Positions 1-14,030 of a stretch of 64,000 nucleotides of DNA are shown here, in pieces. Location: assembly GCA_020809705.1 (NCBI GenBank), contig CP085826.1, positions 2,294,001-2,358,000 on the forward strand, in the 5' to 3' direction. The position numbers and the translations under genes were made by a program. The notes beneath the pieces were generated by a model, which was given only the letters and a program-made list of their open reading frames with translations, did not search any database and was not told the origin of the DNA. Numbering within the stretch: position 1 is the first letter of the stretch; each line of letters opens with the position of its first letter. Source of the stretch: Calonectria ilicicola. Taxonomy: Eukaryota > Ascomycota > Sordariomycetes > Hypocreales > Nectriaceae.

Positions 1-896
1 TTCTTATTTATATTATAAATAATTTAATTAAAGAGGCTAAGATAATTATTAATTTAATATATTTATAATATATTTTATATATTCTTTACTTTTTATTTAT
101 TCAATTTAAGAAAGTACATTATTTAAAATAATATAATTAAATTAATAATATAAAATACTAGCTTATTATTAATTTAAATAATATTAATAATACTTTTATA
201 ATTAGATTTATAATTATTTTTTAAAGTAAATTTAAATTAGCTTAAAGCTTTATTATTTATTTAATAATATTAATATACTTTTATAAGCTTTTTTAATACT
301 TTAATTTTAAACTTTTAATTTATATATTTTAAAATCTTCTTTAAATAATTAATTAAAAGATATTTAAATTATTAATAGATTTAATATAATTTTATTTTTA
401 TTAAATAAAATATAATTAATTTTTTAATTTTAAATATTTATTATCGATATCTTTATTATTTAATTATTAATATCTTCTTTTTATTTTAAATAAATATATT
501 TTAAAAATTATTTAGTTTAATATTTATTTAATTTATATTAATAATAGAAAGACAAAAGAAGATTAATATTAAAATAATATAAAAATTAATAATATTTAAT
601 ATTATAAATATTTAAATAATTTTTATTAATATTATAAAACTAGCTTTAAATATAATATTATAATATAATATTTAATTAATTTTAAGTAATAATATTAGCT
701 TTAATAAGCTTTTATTTAAAAGATATTTATTATAAATATACTAATAGCTTTTATATTAAATAGGATATTTTTAAAGATTTTATTAAACTAATATTTTTTA
801 ATAAAAAATATATTATTATTATTATTTTTAAATAAATATTTAATTTTATATAAATTCTTTTTTTAATAATTATATTTTCATTAAATATTAAATTAA

Positions 897-1400
897 AAAA
901 AAGCACTTTTAATTACTTAAATAAATACTATCTAGCCCTCCCTTTTTCTTAACCTTAAAATCCATATAAAATCCATTTATATATATATAATACTATATCT
1001 TCCTTAATCTTTACAAATAAACCTTACTTCTTTTTAAATCTTATTTATTTAATTTTTATATTTATTATTAATAATATTTATTATAAATTTTTTTTTGAAT
1101 TTAAATTTTTAAATCTAAATTTATTATATTTTTATATTATTTTTTTTAAAATTTAATATTTTTTTAATAAATTTTTAATTATTTATATTAAAATTATTAA
1201 TAAAAATATAAAATATTTAAAATTTATAATTTTAATAAAAAAAATTATTTTAAATATAATTATTAAAATTTTTATAAAAATAATCTTATTATAATATTAA
1301 TTATATTTTAATTAAATAAATTATATAATTAAATTTAATTATATTTATTATTATTATAATTTTAAAGCTCTTTTAAATTAAAATTTAAAATTTATTAAAA
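897..1400 (-). repeat. R2 dispersed repeat, copy in reverse orientation
   Basis: One end is the motif AAAAGCACTTTTAATTACTT, followed by a run ending in pyrimidine-rich sequence. The other end holds a short AT palindrome next to TAATAATAATAAATATAATT-type sequence. The same order of motifs recurs near 3372, 10616, 17675, 28050 and 29540. The copy around 1172-1194 preserves an uninterrupted site that is occupied by the TRIM-like element in another copy. No coding capacity and no terminal inverted repeat were found. Boundaries are approximate. Confidence 0.6.
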
Positions 1401-1426
1401 TTAAAAAAATAAATTATATTTATATA

Positions 1427-2231
1427 TCTTTTATATAATTATTTTCTTCCTTTTAGGAAAGAAAGATGCCAACAAGATCATAGGACCTAAAGGCACACCT
1501 CATAATAGACTTTCAGATCTATTACTCTTATACTAACTCTAAAGCCTAAAAATAATATAAAATAAAAAACCTTAATAACTAAAAACCTTATATAATAAAA
1601 AAAAGATTTTTCTACTAATTAGAAATATAATAATATATATTAAAAAAATCTTTAAATATATATTTTTAAATATATATATATATATATAATTAAAATATTT
1701 TATAAATAATATATTATTTATATTAATAATAATCTTTTAAAAATTAAATTTATAATTTAATATATTTATTAAAAAAATTAAATTAATAATATTAATTTAA
1801 ATATAAATAAATAAAAATATCTATTAAAACTTAAAGGGGAGGTTGGAAGGATTTAATAATAAAATAATATAAAAAATAAAATTAAAATTAAATTAATTCT
1901 TTAAAAATATAATCTTTTTTTTAAAAATATATCTAAAAATAATAAAATTTTTATTTAAAAATAATAATAAATAATAGAATTAATATTAAAATATTTTAAA
2001 ATATTTAAATATAAAGAATCTTTCTTAAATAATAAATAAGAGTAATTTTAAAGAAATTAAATAAAGAAGGCTATAAGTAGATTAATATATTAAATAAAGA
2101 GGTTATAAGAATATAATAATGGAAGGAAAAGGAAGGAAAAGGGCAGGAAAGGCTATAGAATAGGAAATGTAAATAACGGTTTAATCAAATAACTAACAGG
2201 ATATGATCAGTGTGATAGGATATGAGCAGTG
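1427..2231 (+). repeat. R1 dispersed repeat (about 0.8 kb), copy a
   Basis: The copy begins at a TCTTTTATATAA motif next to an imperfect palindrome (CTTCC..GGAAAG). It ends with two related units of the form GGATATGAGCAGTG. Internally it keeps relatively GC-rich patches (ACAAGATCATAGGACC; a GGAAGGAAAAGG purine tract; AACGGTTTAATCAAATAACT). At least five further copies, two of them in the same or opposite orientation with all motifs collinear, lie at 9309, 10288, 15496, 16735 and 25790. There is no long frame. Two other copies have 15-16-bp flanking duplications, so a non-LTR or SINE-like origin is possible. Confidence 0.7.
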
Positions 2232-3371
2232 ATACTTTATTATTATTAATTATTATAATCTTTTTTTATTTACTTTTTTTATATTTATAAAAACGATTCT
2301 ATTATTATTATAAATTATTTCTATATTAGATCTTTAATCTTAATAATATAATTTATTAAATAATAAATAAATAATAATATTTTTAATTAAATCTTAATAA
2401 ATAAAATATTATAATTATATTATAAACTAATAGTTATTATTAAATTTTATTTATTTATAACAATATATATTTAATAAATTTAAAAAATATTATTATTATA
2501 AAATTAATTGTATTTTAATTAAATAAATTATATAATTAAATTTAATTATATTTATTATTATTATAATTTTAAAACTTTTTTTAAATTAAAGTTTATAATT
2601 TATTAAAATAAATAATAAATTTTATTATTATTTTATTTAGATTTATAATTTAAAAAATATAATTCTTTTAAATTAAATACTTTATATTATAATTAATTAC
2701 ATTACAAGCTAGTTTTAAATAAAGTAAAAGTTATTATATAATAAATCCTAATATAAATTTATATTTTTAAAGATAAAAGTTTTTATTATTTAGACTTTTT
2801 ATTTAGTATTTTATAATTAATATATTATAGCTTTATAAATTTATAATATTTATTATTATAAGTTTAATAAGATAAATTTAAAAGATCTTTTTTAAATATT
2901 TAAACTTAATTTATTAAAAATAAATTAAATTTAATTATTTATTTTAAGTACTTTTCTTTAAATAAAACTAATATAATATATATTAAATATTTATTATATT
3001 TCTAATCTAATTAATTATTATTAATAATTTATTTATATATTTAAATTTATTATAAATATATATGCTTTAAAAATTAAAGAATTTAATTTTAATTAAAAAG
3101 AAGCTTATTATCTTTAATTTTTATTATTTTTTTATTATATATTATATATTTCATTATAATTAATAATATTTTAATTATATTAAAGATATTAAAAAATATA
3201 TTATAATATTTTTAAATAATATTTAAAAATTAATTAATAATATTTTATTTTATTTATTAATTAAAATAATAAAAAACATTTATATCTTTTAATATAAATA
3301 TAATAAGTTTTAATTTAAAGACTTATTAAAATTTTTATTAATTTAATAAATATATATTAAATATATTATAA

Positions 3372-3975
3372 TAAATTATAAACTATAATTTAAAAGAAAA
3401 CTTTAAAACTATAATAGTAATAAATATAATTAAATTTAATTATATAATTTATTTAATTAAAATATAATTAACTTTATAATAAGATTATTTTTATAAAAAC
3501 TTAAATAATTATATTTAAAATAACTTCCTTTATTAAAATTATAAATTTTAATATATATTTTTTATTATTTTTAATATAATATTATTTAAATACTATTTTT
3601 TTATAATTAAAATTATTTATTTATTAAAAAATATATTAATAATATTTTTTATAAATAATTATCTTTTATATTATATATTAAATATTAATAAAAATTTATT
3701 AAAAATAAATTAAATATAAATAATAATATTAATTTTATAATTTACTAAAAAATAATATTTATTATATATAAATTTTAAATATTTTAATTTTATATTATTA
3801 ATTTTAATATAAATAATTAAAAATTTATTAAAAAAAATATAAAATTATAAAAAATATTATATAAAAATATAATAAATTTATATTTAAAAAATTAAATTTA
3901 ATAAAAAAGAACTTTATTGTAGATATATATAGTAATAAATATAAGGACTAGATAAATAAGATTTAAAGAGAAGTA
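3372..3975 (+). repeat. R2 dispersed repeat, forward copy
   Basis: This stretch is collinear with the R2 copies near 10616 and 29540: an A-rich start, the AT palindrome near 3424-3445, then TTAAAATAACTTCCTTTATT and TATATATTTTTTATTATTTT. It loses similarity after about 3975, where the typical terminal motif (TTAAAAGTGCTTTTT) is missing. Heavily mutated to A and T; no coding potential. Boundaries are approximate. Confidence 0.55.
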
Positions 3976-5256
3976 AGTTTATTATTTATAAAATTATTTT
4001 ATTTTTAATAAATAAAATTAAATAAGTTTTAAATAATTCTTTTTATTAAACTTTTTAATATATTTAAAATCTAATTTAAAAGATTTTTAAAATAAAAAAA
4101 TATAAATAAAATTATTTAAATAAAAATATAGATAAATTTATTAAAAAGTTAAAATTAATAATAAAGAGAGATTTTTAATTAAATAATAAAAACTAAATAA
4201 TATTAATAAAAAAATAATATTAGTAATATAAAATATAATATATAAAAAACTAATAAATAATTATAATAAAAAGTAAATTTAATTATAATATAAAATATCT
4301 TTACTTAAATTACCCTTTAATAATATTATTTATTAATATCTTTATACTATCTTATATAATAAATATTATTTATATAATACTTAATATAAATAATCTATTA
4401 ACTTAGTTTTATATATTATTATCTCTTTTATGATAATATAAATATATTATATATTTAAAAAAATAATATAAAATTTTATATATTTTATTTTTAAAATTTA
4501 CTTATAATTATATTTACTTTTTTTATTATATAATAATACTTTTAATTAAAGCTTTATTTTCATTATTATTAGTACTTTTTATAATAAAATATTTAAAATA
4601 TATTTAATATAATAAAAAATATATATAATATATATAATCTTTGTAAATTTAAATTAATAATTAAAATCTTAAATATTCTAAATATTAAATATATATTTAT
4701 TAAAATTTATAATATAATATAAATAGAAATATATATTATCTTTTAATAACTATTATTTTTATAAAATATATAATTATTAATAATTTTATTCTTTTTATAA
4801 TAATATTATAAAATTTTTTATAAAAAAAATTTATACTAAAATACTTTTATAATAAGCTTATTATAATTATGAATTTATTTTAAATACTTTTTAATAATTA
4901 TATATATTAATAATAAAATTATAAATTTATATTTTTTAATATTGGAAATTAAAAAATAAAAAAGATTATATTAACTTATTTAAATATAAAAAACTAATTC
5001 TCTTTACTTTATATGGATATAAATATTAATTTTTAAATACTAAAAAAATAATTAAAAGCTTTATTTATTTTATATTATATTAGCTTTAATATTATACTAT
5101 ATTAATTACTTAATAACACTTATTACTAATATTATAACTTTTATAATTATTATTAAAATTATATTTATATTTTATTAATTTTTCAAAATATAAAAAAATA
5201 ATAAAGAAAATATATTATTAATAATAATTATTAAATTAAGAAATTTAATATAATTC

Positions 5257-5430
5257 TATAAGAACAATTAGGACTCCAACGCCACAGTGGCTAGAGGTGG
5301 CGCATGGCCCACTTAGCCTATTAGAGAATTTCGGCGAACGTTCGAGGAACGCTCGCCAAGTTGAAGTCTACAGAATACAATACAATCTGTTCTACAGCTC
5401 CTCTGGTCACCCTGGTCAACAACCCTTACA
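5257..5430 (-). mobile_element. Solo LTR of the Gypsy-type element, essentially unmutated
   Basis: On the minus strand this 174-bp unit begins TGTAAGGG (first base at 5430) and ends TTCTTATA (last base at 5257). It is the same length as, and collinear with, the two LTRs of the element at 17989-25297. The five bases AATTC flank it on both sides (5252-5256 and 5431-5435), a 5-bp target-site duplication typical of LTR integration. Unlike its relatives it keeps normal GC, including a hairpin-capable GGCGAACGTT / AACGCTCGCC pair near 5333-5358. It is therefore either a late insertion followed by LTR-LTR recombination, or was spared by RIP because it is short. Confidence 0.85.
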
Positions 5431-8400
5431 AATTCCTTATATTTAAAGATTATTATAATAAAAGGCTTCTAATAAAAGTATTTATTTAAATATTTTCTTT
5501 TTATTTAAAAATAATTTTTATAATTATAATATATTATTTTATAAATATTAATAATATTCAATAATTTAATTCTTTTTATTTTCTTTAATTTAAATATATT
5601 ATTATATTATTAAAAAAATAATAAATAAAAAATAAAATAATAAATAGTTCCTAATAATTAATTAAATATATTTATATACTTTTATTTAATAAATTAAATA
5701 AAAAAATAAAAATAAAATAAATCTTAATATTCTTATTAATTATATAATTCTAGTTTTTTTAATAAAAGATTATAAATATTAATTATAAATATATATTATA
5801 ATAAAAGTCTACTTTGTTTTTATATATTTAAATAATTATTTATAATTAAAATTAATAATTAATATTTAATAAATATTAAAATATTTTCTATTTTCCTTTT
5901 TATTATTAATTTTATAAATTTAATTATTAGCTTAAATAAATTATTATTATATAAAAAGGCTTTAAAACTTAATAATATATTATTAAATCATTATAAATTT
6001 ATTTAAGTATTAACCTACTTATTATTATTAAATCTAATAAAAAGTCTATATAGAGATTTTTATATATTTTAAATTTTTATAATTTTCTTAATTTATATTA
6101 ATTTATAATCTAATCTTTATATAAAAATAATGATTAAATATAATTCTTAATTTTAATTAAATATTATATTTATATATATCAGAAAAGTTATTAATATTTT
6201 TAATTATAATTTAATAATTAATCCTTTAAATAATTTTAATAATAATATTTTAATTATTATATTTAAAAATTAATTATTTTTTAAAAAAAATAAAATTTAA
6301 TAATATAATATTAAATACCTTAATTATATTAAATAACTTTTTAAAAAAACTATTTTTATTAATTTTAATATAATTAAATTATAATTTATTAATCTTTATA
6401 ATTAAAAAGCTTATTAAATATTATTAATACTTATATAATACTTTAATATATTAAAATTAAATAACTAAATCCTAATTATAATATTAATAATATTAATTTT
6501 ATTATTTTTAATAAAAAAACCAATATTAAATCTAAATATTATATTAAGTAAAAGATTATATATATTTTATTTATTATTAATTATAATTAAATTATTTAAT
6601 ATTAATAATAATTTATTTTTAAATATATTAATAATTATTATAATATATAATAAATTTAAAAATAAACTATAATTAAATTATTTTATTATAAATAATCTAT
6701 TTATATTATTTAAAACTAAAAATATAAAAATAATATTTATTTAAATTAAAATAAATATATTTAATAATTCTAATTTTAATATTAAAATAAATAATAATAT
6801 TATTAATATAATAAAATTAAATAAAATAATATTATATATAATATAAAATAAATACTTTAAAAAGAAAAGATATTTTAAAAATAATTAAAAGTATTAAAAA
6901 TATTAATATATATTATAAATTTTTACTTTTAATTAATAATAAATATAAAAAATATTTAATAATATATACTTTTATTTAAATATATATATATAATTATATA
7001 ATATATTATAAATAATTTAAATAAAGTAATTATAAAAGTATAATTATTATAAAATTAATTATATTTAATATAAATAATATAAACTTAAATAATAAAATTA
7101 TTAAATTTTTATTATACTTATAATAATTAATATTAAAGTAATTTACTTTATAAAAAGTAAAACATATTTACTTTTTATATAAATAAATATTAAATATAAT
7201 ATTATAATTATCTTATTATAAGAACTACTCTATTTAAAATCTTAATTTAATATAATTTAATAATTATCTTATTAAATTTTATTATTCTTTATTTATAATT
7301 TTAAATATATATATAATAATTTCCTTAGCCTATTTAACTACCTATTACTTATCTTCTAATAAATAAAATCTAATTACTTAATAATTTAATAAAATAAATT
7401 TAAGATAATTATAAATTTAAATACTTTTAATAAATAAATCTAATAAGCTAATTAACTAGCTTAATATTAAATCTATAAATTAAAAATAGGTTCTTACTTA
7501 TATTATAAATTAAATTATAAAAAGAACCAATTTTAAATTACCTATAAATTTTAATTAATTTAATCTTAAATTAGTTAAAAGTATTAATATTAAATTATAA
7601 TAATTTTATAAAAGCTTCTTTATTAAAAGATTATAAAAATTTTAATAATTTTTCTTAATAAATTTAAAATTAAGTTTCTTTTATAATTAATTATAAAAGT
7701 TAAAGATAATAAAATAAATTAATAAAAATATTAATAATATTCTTTTGTTTGTTTTCTTTAATAATTCATATTTATATATATTTTAATAATATATAAAATA
7801 TAAAGCTTTAATAGTTAATAAACATAATTAAAATAAATATTATATTATAATTATTATAATTTATATTCTTTAATTTTAATATTAATTCTTTAATTATTTT
7901 TTTTACTTTTTTTTTAATAATATTTATTAATATTTTACTAAATATAATTTAATATAAATTTATTATAATAAATATAATATCTAATAAAACTAAATCTAAT
8001 ATTATAATTTTAAATATAATATTTTATTATATATTATATTCTTTTAATATTCTTTATAATATTAAAAATATATAATAAAAATAATAATAAATTAGATTAA
8101 AATTAATAAAATATAATAAAAGTTTTTAATTTAATAAAAAAAAGATAATTTAAATAAATCTATAATATTATATTAGACTTTATATAAATATATTAATCTT
8201 TATAAGTTATATTAAAAATAATTAAATAAAGTATTATTATATTATATTATAAAATAATTAATATAAAATATATAATATAAAAAATATAATAATAATAATT
8301 TATTATATTATTATTATTATTAATATATTAAATATAATTTATATTAAAAGTTTATTAAATTAAATCATAAAAAGAAATTCAATAATATAATAATAGTAAT

Positions 8401-9308
8401 AATAAATATTATATATTAAATTAAAAGAAAATGAATATCTTTTATAAGCTATTTAATTATAAAATATAATATTTTAAAATATATATTATTTTATTATTAT
8501 TTATATAACAATATCTTAATTAAATAATTATATTACCTCTTATAATATATAATTCTTATTATAAAATTTACAAGTATTAATTATAAGTTAATAAAGCTTT
8601 ATTAAAAATAATATATTACTAAAATATATAAATATCTTTTATTTTAAATTATTATATCTTATCTATTTTTATTACTAAATACTTTAATTATAATTTTAAA
8701 ATAAATACTATAATATAACTATTAAATTATAATAAAACTAGAAAAAAGTATATTATTAAAATATAATAAAAAATATATACTTTATATAATATAATTATTT
8801 ATTTAATAATTTTATTAATAATATTTATAAAAAAATTAAAATAAAATATAATAATTTAAGCTTATATATTTAATATAAAAAAAACTTAAATTTACTTTTA
8901 TAATAAAAAAAATATAATAATATTATTACCTCTTAATTTATAAATTTAATATAAAATCCTTACTAACTTAACTTAAATAAAATTAAAATAAATATTTATA
9001 TAAAGAAAATTATTTAAATAAGAAAATTTATTAAAAAGAAAATAATATTAATAATTAATAAAATACTATTACTTAATAAAAAAGCTTCTTTTTAAATAAT
9101 ATTTTTAAATAATATATATAATAAAGTATATTAAATATAATCTTTAACTAAGTAATAATAAATAAATATATTAAATTTCCTTTCTTTTATAAATTAAGTT
9201 AATATAGCTTTTTTATAAAATCACTAATATTAGATTTATTATAAGATATTAATAAAAAAAAGGCTAATTATATTATTAGGCTTTAATATAATTATATTAA
9301 ATCAGTAT

Positions 9309-10127
9309 CACTACTTATATTTTATCACACTAATTATATCCTATTAGTTATTTAATTAAACTATTATTTACATTTCCTATTTTAATACATAACCTTTCCT
9401 ACCCTTTTCATTCTATTATTTAATACTTTTAATTATTTTATTTAATATATAAATCTATTTATATTATTTATTATTTATTTTTTTTAAAAATCTTTTTTAT
9501 TTATTATTTAAAAAAAATCTTTTATTTTTAAATATTTTAAAATATTTTAATATTAATTTTATTATTTATTATTATTTTTAAATAAATAGTTTATTTTTTT
9601 TTATAAATTTTATTTTAAAATTTTTTTTATATTTTTAAAAAATTAAATAAATTTTAATTTTATTATTTATATTATTTATTTAATAATTTTTTTATTTTTT
9701 TTATATTTTTAATTAAATTTATTAAAATTAAATTTATTAATTTAAATTAATTAATTAATATATTTAATTATAAATTTAGATTTTAAAAGATTATTATTAA
9801 TATAAATAATATATTATTTATAAATAAATATTTTAATTATATATATATATATTTAAAAATATATATTTAAAGATTTTTTTAATATATATTTAAAAAAGAT
9901 TTATTTAAGTATATATTATTATATTTTTAATTAAAAATTCTTTCTTTTATTATATAGGATTTTTAATTATTAAGGTTTTTTTATTTTATATTACTTTTAG
10001 GCTCTAAAATTAATATAAAGGCAATTATACTAATAGATCTAAAAGTTTATTATAAGAAATGCCTTTAGGTCCTGTGACCTTGTTAGTGTCTTCCTTTTCT
10101 AAGAGAAAAAAATAACTATATGAAAGA
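9309..10127 (-). repeat. R1 dispersed repeat, copy b (reverse orientation)
   Basis: This is the reverse complement of copy a: it opens with CACTACTTATATTTTATCAC and closes with the AGGTCCTGTGACC motif followed by the CTTCC-rich palindrome and GAAAGA. The site near 9425-9436 (CTTTTAATTATTTT) is uninterrupted and corresponds to the insertion point of the SINE-like element in copy f. The copy abuts an LTR fragment at its right end and no target duplication is visible. Confidence 0.7.
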
Positions 10128-10129
10128 TA

Positions 10130-10228
10130 TAAGTATTCTTTAAATATTCACTAAAATTCTTTAATAAGCTAAGTAAATTATATATTACCTTTAATTATAA
10201 TAGTACTAAAGTTTTAATTATTCTTATA
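10130..10228 (+). repeat. Truncated LTR fragment of the Gypsy family
   Basis: About 95 bp match the second half of the 174-bp LTR seen at 17989-18162 and 25124-25297 (order of motifs: AGTATTC, AAATTCTTTAATAAGCTAAG, ending TTCTTATA at 10228). The first half is absent where R1 copy b begins. Differences are mainly C-to-T and G-to-A. Confidence 0.6.
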
Positions 10229-10287
10229 AATATATTTAATATAATTAAAAAACTATTAATTATAATTAAATATATAATATATAATAA

Positions 10288-10615
10288 CACTGCTTATATC
10301 CTGTCACACTAATCATATCCTATTAATTATTTAATTAAACCATTATTTATATTTCCTATTCTATCTTTTCCTTTCTTTTCCTTCTATTATTTAATATTTC
10401 TAACTATTCTATTTAATATATATATCTATTTATAATCCTTATTATTTATTTCTTTTAAAAATCTTTTTTATTTATTATTTAAAGAAGATCTTTTATTTTT
10501 AAATTTATTAATTTTAAATATTTTAAAATATTTTAAGATTAATTTTATTATTTATTATTATTTTTAAATAAAGATTTTAATTTTTTTTAATAAATTATAA
10601 ATTTTATTTTAAATT
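10288..10615 (-). repeat. R1 dispersed repeat, copy c, truncated
   Basis: Begins with CACTGCTTATATCCTGTCAC and follows the R1 order (TTAATTAAACC, TTTCCTATTC, CTTTTCC tract) but stops near 10615, where R2 sequence takes over. About the last 0.45 kb of R1 is missing. Confidence 0.6.
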
Positions 10616-11300
10616 TTATTTTAAAATTATAATAATAATAAATATAATTAAATTTAATTATATAATTTATTTAATTAAAATATAATTAATTTTATAATAA
10701 AATTATTTTTATAAAAATTTTAATAATTATATTTAAAATAACTTCTTTTATTAAAATTATAAATCTTAATATATATTTTTTATTATTTTTAATATAATAT
10801 TATTTAAATATTATATTTTTTATAATTAAAATTATTTATTTATTAAAAAATATATTAATAATATTTTTTATATATAATTATTTTTTATATTATATATTAA
10901 ATATTAATTAAAATTTATTAAAAATAAATTAAATATAAATTTTAAAATTAATTTTATAATTTATTAAAAAATAAAATATATTATATATAAATTTTAAATA
11001 TTTTATATTTTTATTAATAAATTTAATATAAATAATTAAAAATTTATTTAAAAAAATTTTAAATTTTAAAAAAAAAATAATATAAAAATATAATAAATTT
11101 AAATTTAAGAATTTAAATTTAAAAAAAAGAATTTTATAATAAATATTATTAATAATAAATATAAAAATTAAATAAATAAAATTTAAAAAGAAATATGATT
11201 TATTTATAAAGATTAAAGGAAATAATTCTAAGATTAAGGAAAAAAAGGGTTAAATAGTATTTATTAAAGTAATTAAAAGTGCTTTTTTTTTACTTAATAT
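10616..11300 (+). repeat. R2 dispersed repeat, forward copy
   Basis: Starts with AATTATAATAATAATAAATA and the AT palindrome and proceeds through the shared R2 motifs to the terminal AGTAATTAAAAGTGCTTTTT near 11260-11290. Strongly RIP-mutated. The stretch after it (11300-13840) has intermediate GC patches, for example around 11640-11960, that may belong to another decayed element, but I recognise no protein motif there. Confidence 0.55.
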
Positions 11301-13844
11301 TTAATAAAAATATAATAATTATTATTTTTTTAATAAAATAATTAAAATTAAAAAATATATAAAAAAACAAATTAAATTAAATAATTTAAGTTAAAATAAG
11401 AAATATATTTTAATATTAAGCTTTATTAAACTTTAAGCAATACTAGTTACATGCTACATTTTTGCTATTTATATACTAAAATCTTCTAAAGTTTACCTAA
11501 TTTCCCTCTTATCTCTTAATCCCTTGAATTTTAATATAATTTATAATAAAAAGATTACTAAATAAAATATATTAATAAATTATAATAATAATACTTATTC
11601 TAATTAAATAATTATAAAAATAATAATAGCTTAGCTTAAAGGCTTAAGCCTGGCTATTCTTAATTTATTTAAAAAATATATTTTTATAATTTCTTTAAAA
11701 ATAAATATATTAATTTATAATAATAACTTCCTTAGCTAATAAAAGCAACATTACTTACCTAGCTGATAAGCTATAAGCTTAACTACCTTTACCTCATCCT
11801 TTTATAAATCCTTAATCTTATATTTTTAATTATATAAACTGTATTTTATATTACTTTACTATTAACACCAAAGATCCTTATAATATGGCTATTATCTCTT
11901 TAAGCTTGGCTTATAATTAGATTCTTTATATACTTAGCTTTAATAGGTAGCTATCTTGTAAGGATTATGAAATTATAGTGGAAGGTTACCTTAAAGTAAG
12001 TAGCTTTAATGTATTTTTAAGTATATTTTTTTTAAATATTATTTTAAGGGTAATAATAATAATTATAAGATTTATTATATTATTAAGGGTATAATTTTAG
12101 GTTTAGTAGTTAAGGAAGGAGAGATTTTGAGCTTTATATTATTTATAGATAGCTAGGGGTAATTATAAATAACTTTAATAATAGTAAAATTAAGGATCTT
12201 AAGGAGTAGTTTATTAATATTCTAAAGGTAAAAATTAATAGTTTTTATATTTAAATATAAGGAATTTATACTAATAGCTTTTATAATTATTAATATAAAT
12301 AAATTATTTCTTTAGTTAATAGCTTATTAGCCTTTAAAAGCTCCTAAAGGCAGTGGTTGTAGGAAAGTCTATATTAGTATATAAAGGTATTAGTATAAGC
12401 TTATATTAGTATTAATTATAATTTTAAGGGGCTTTTAAGTAAGGCTTTATAAATATAATATTATTTATTTATAAGATTAATAGTAATATAAGCTATTTAT
12501 ATAATTAATTTACTAAGCTATTTCTAGTTAATATATTTATTATATTATTTTATTATTATTTAAATTATTATTTATTTATAATTATACTTTTTTCTTTTTA
12601 ATATATAAATAATAATATTATAAAAATAAAAAAGATTATTAATATTAATTAAAAAATATAATTTTATATTTTTATAAGTTATTTTAATTAAACTATTAAT
12701 CTATTAACTAAAATTCTAATAATTATTAATAAAGCATTTTACCCACTATTATTATTATAATATATATATCTTTAAAATATATTTTAAAATATTATTTTAC
12801 TATAAACTATATATAATTTTTATTATCTTTCAAGCTACTTTAAAATTAGCTTTAAAGAGTATATAAAGTATATTATATTAAGCTAAAAGTATTAAATCTT
12901 AAATAAAGGCTACTACCTATTATAATATACTAGTAATAATATTTTTATTAATTTTTTAAAATACCTAATATACTTTATTATTAATAATAATTTTATTAAT
13001 TTTATTATTAAAACCTTTATTTAATTACTTTTAATATATTTTAATCTTAGCTTTTATATTAGTGTTAATATAATAAATATAAAGTTATTATTATATATTA
13101 AGGAAAATGGCCTTGAGGGCATTCTTAAAGGCTAATTTTTTATTAATAATAAAAACCTTTAGTAGTAGAATATTTAAAAATAGCTAAAACTTATCAAGTT
13201 ACTTAAAAAGCTATTAAAAACCTTCTTTCTTTTTAATATATACAAGGCTAAAGGCAAAGTTAATAACTAACTTTTAATCTAAGATACTAGTAATTTAAAA
13301 GAGATATATTTTAAATTTATTAATCTTATAAGTATTATTAAAATTAAAAATCTTAAGAAATCTTTTTTATATTTTCTTATATTAAAAATAAGTTTAAAAG
13401 ATTAAATTAATATAATTATTATAATTATATTTAATAATAATAAATAAAATAAAATTAAAAGATCTAATAAAACTTTATAATTATAATAACTAGATATTTT
13501 ATAAATCTACTTTTAATAAGATTTTAATAATATTTTAATTATAATTTTTATTAAGTAATTAACTTTTTAATTTATTAAATATTAAATCCTAATACCTTAG
13601 CACTAATAATAAGCTCCATAATTATATATAAGAATATAATTAATATAAATAAACTACCTATTAACTTCTTTATAGCAATTACTTAACCATTTAATTAAAA
13701 TAGAGCTATTTTTATAATAAAAAGTTTAAAGAAAGGTAAAAAGATTATTAAATAAATTATAGGTCTTTAAGGGTAGTAGAAGCAATATTTTAATATACTT
13801 GCTATTACTTGCTTTAATAGAAAGCCCTCTTAGATTGGTTATGA

Positions 13845-14030
13845 TAAATGAAGTTATAGGTGTTGATTATATGGATGAAGGTTATAAGATTGAATAATAT
13901 ATTGAAGTTGAAGTATTGTAAAAGGTAGGGAAATTATAGGTTATGTGATTATATGTATAGATATAAATTGTTAGTTGAATCTTGATATATTTAATTTTAG
14001 TGTGTAAATAGTAAAAATCTAGTGTGTAAT
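13845..14030 (+). repeat. Strand-asymmetric RIP tract
   Basis: In about 185 bp I count roughly 44 G but only about 2 C on the plus strand, with TpG abundant. Practically every plus-strand C has been lost while C residues of the minus strand survive. This is what one-strand C-to-T deamination would leave and contrasts with neighbouring DNA, where both C and G are depleted. The tract may be one end of a decayed element; no partner copy was identified in the window. Confidence 0.6.
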
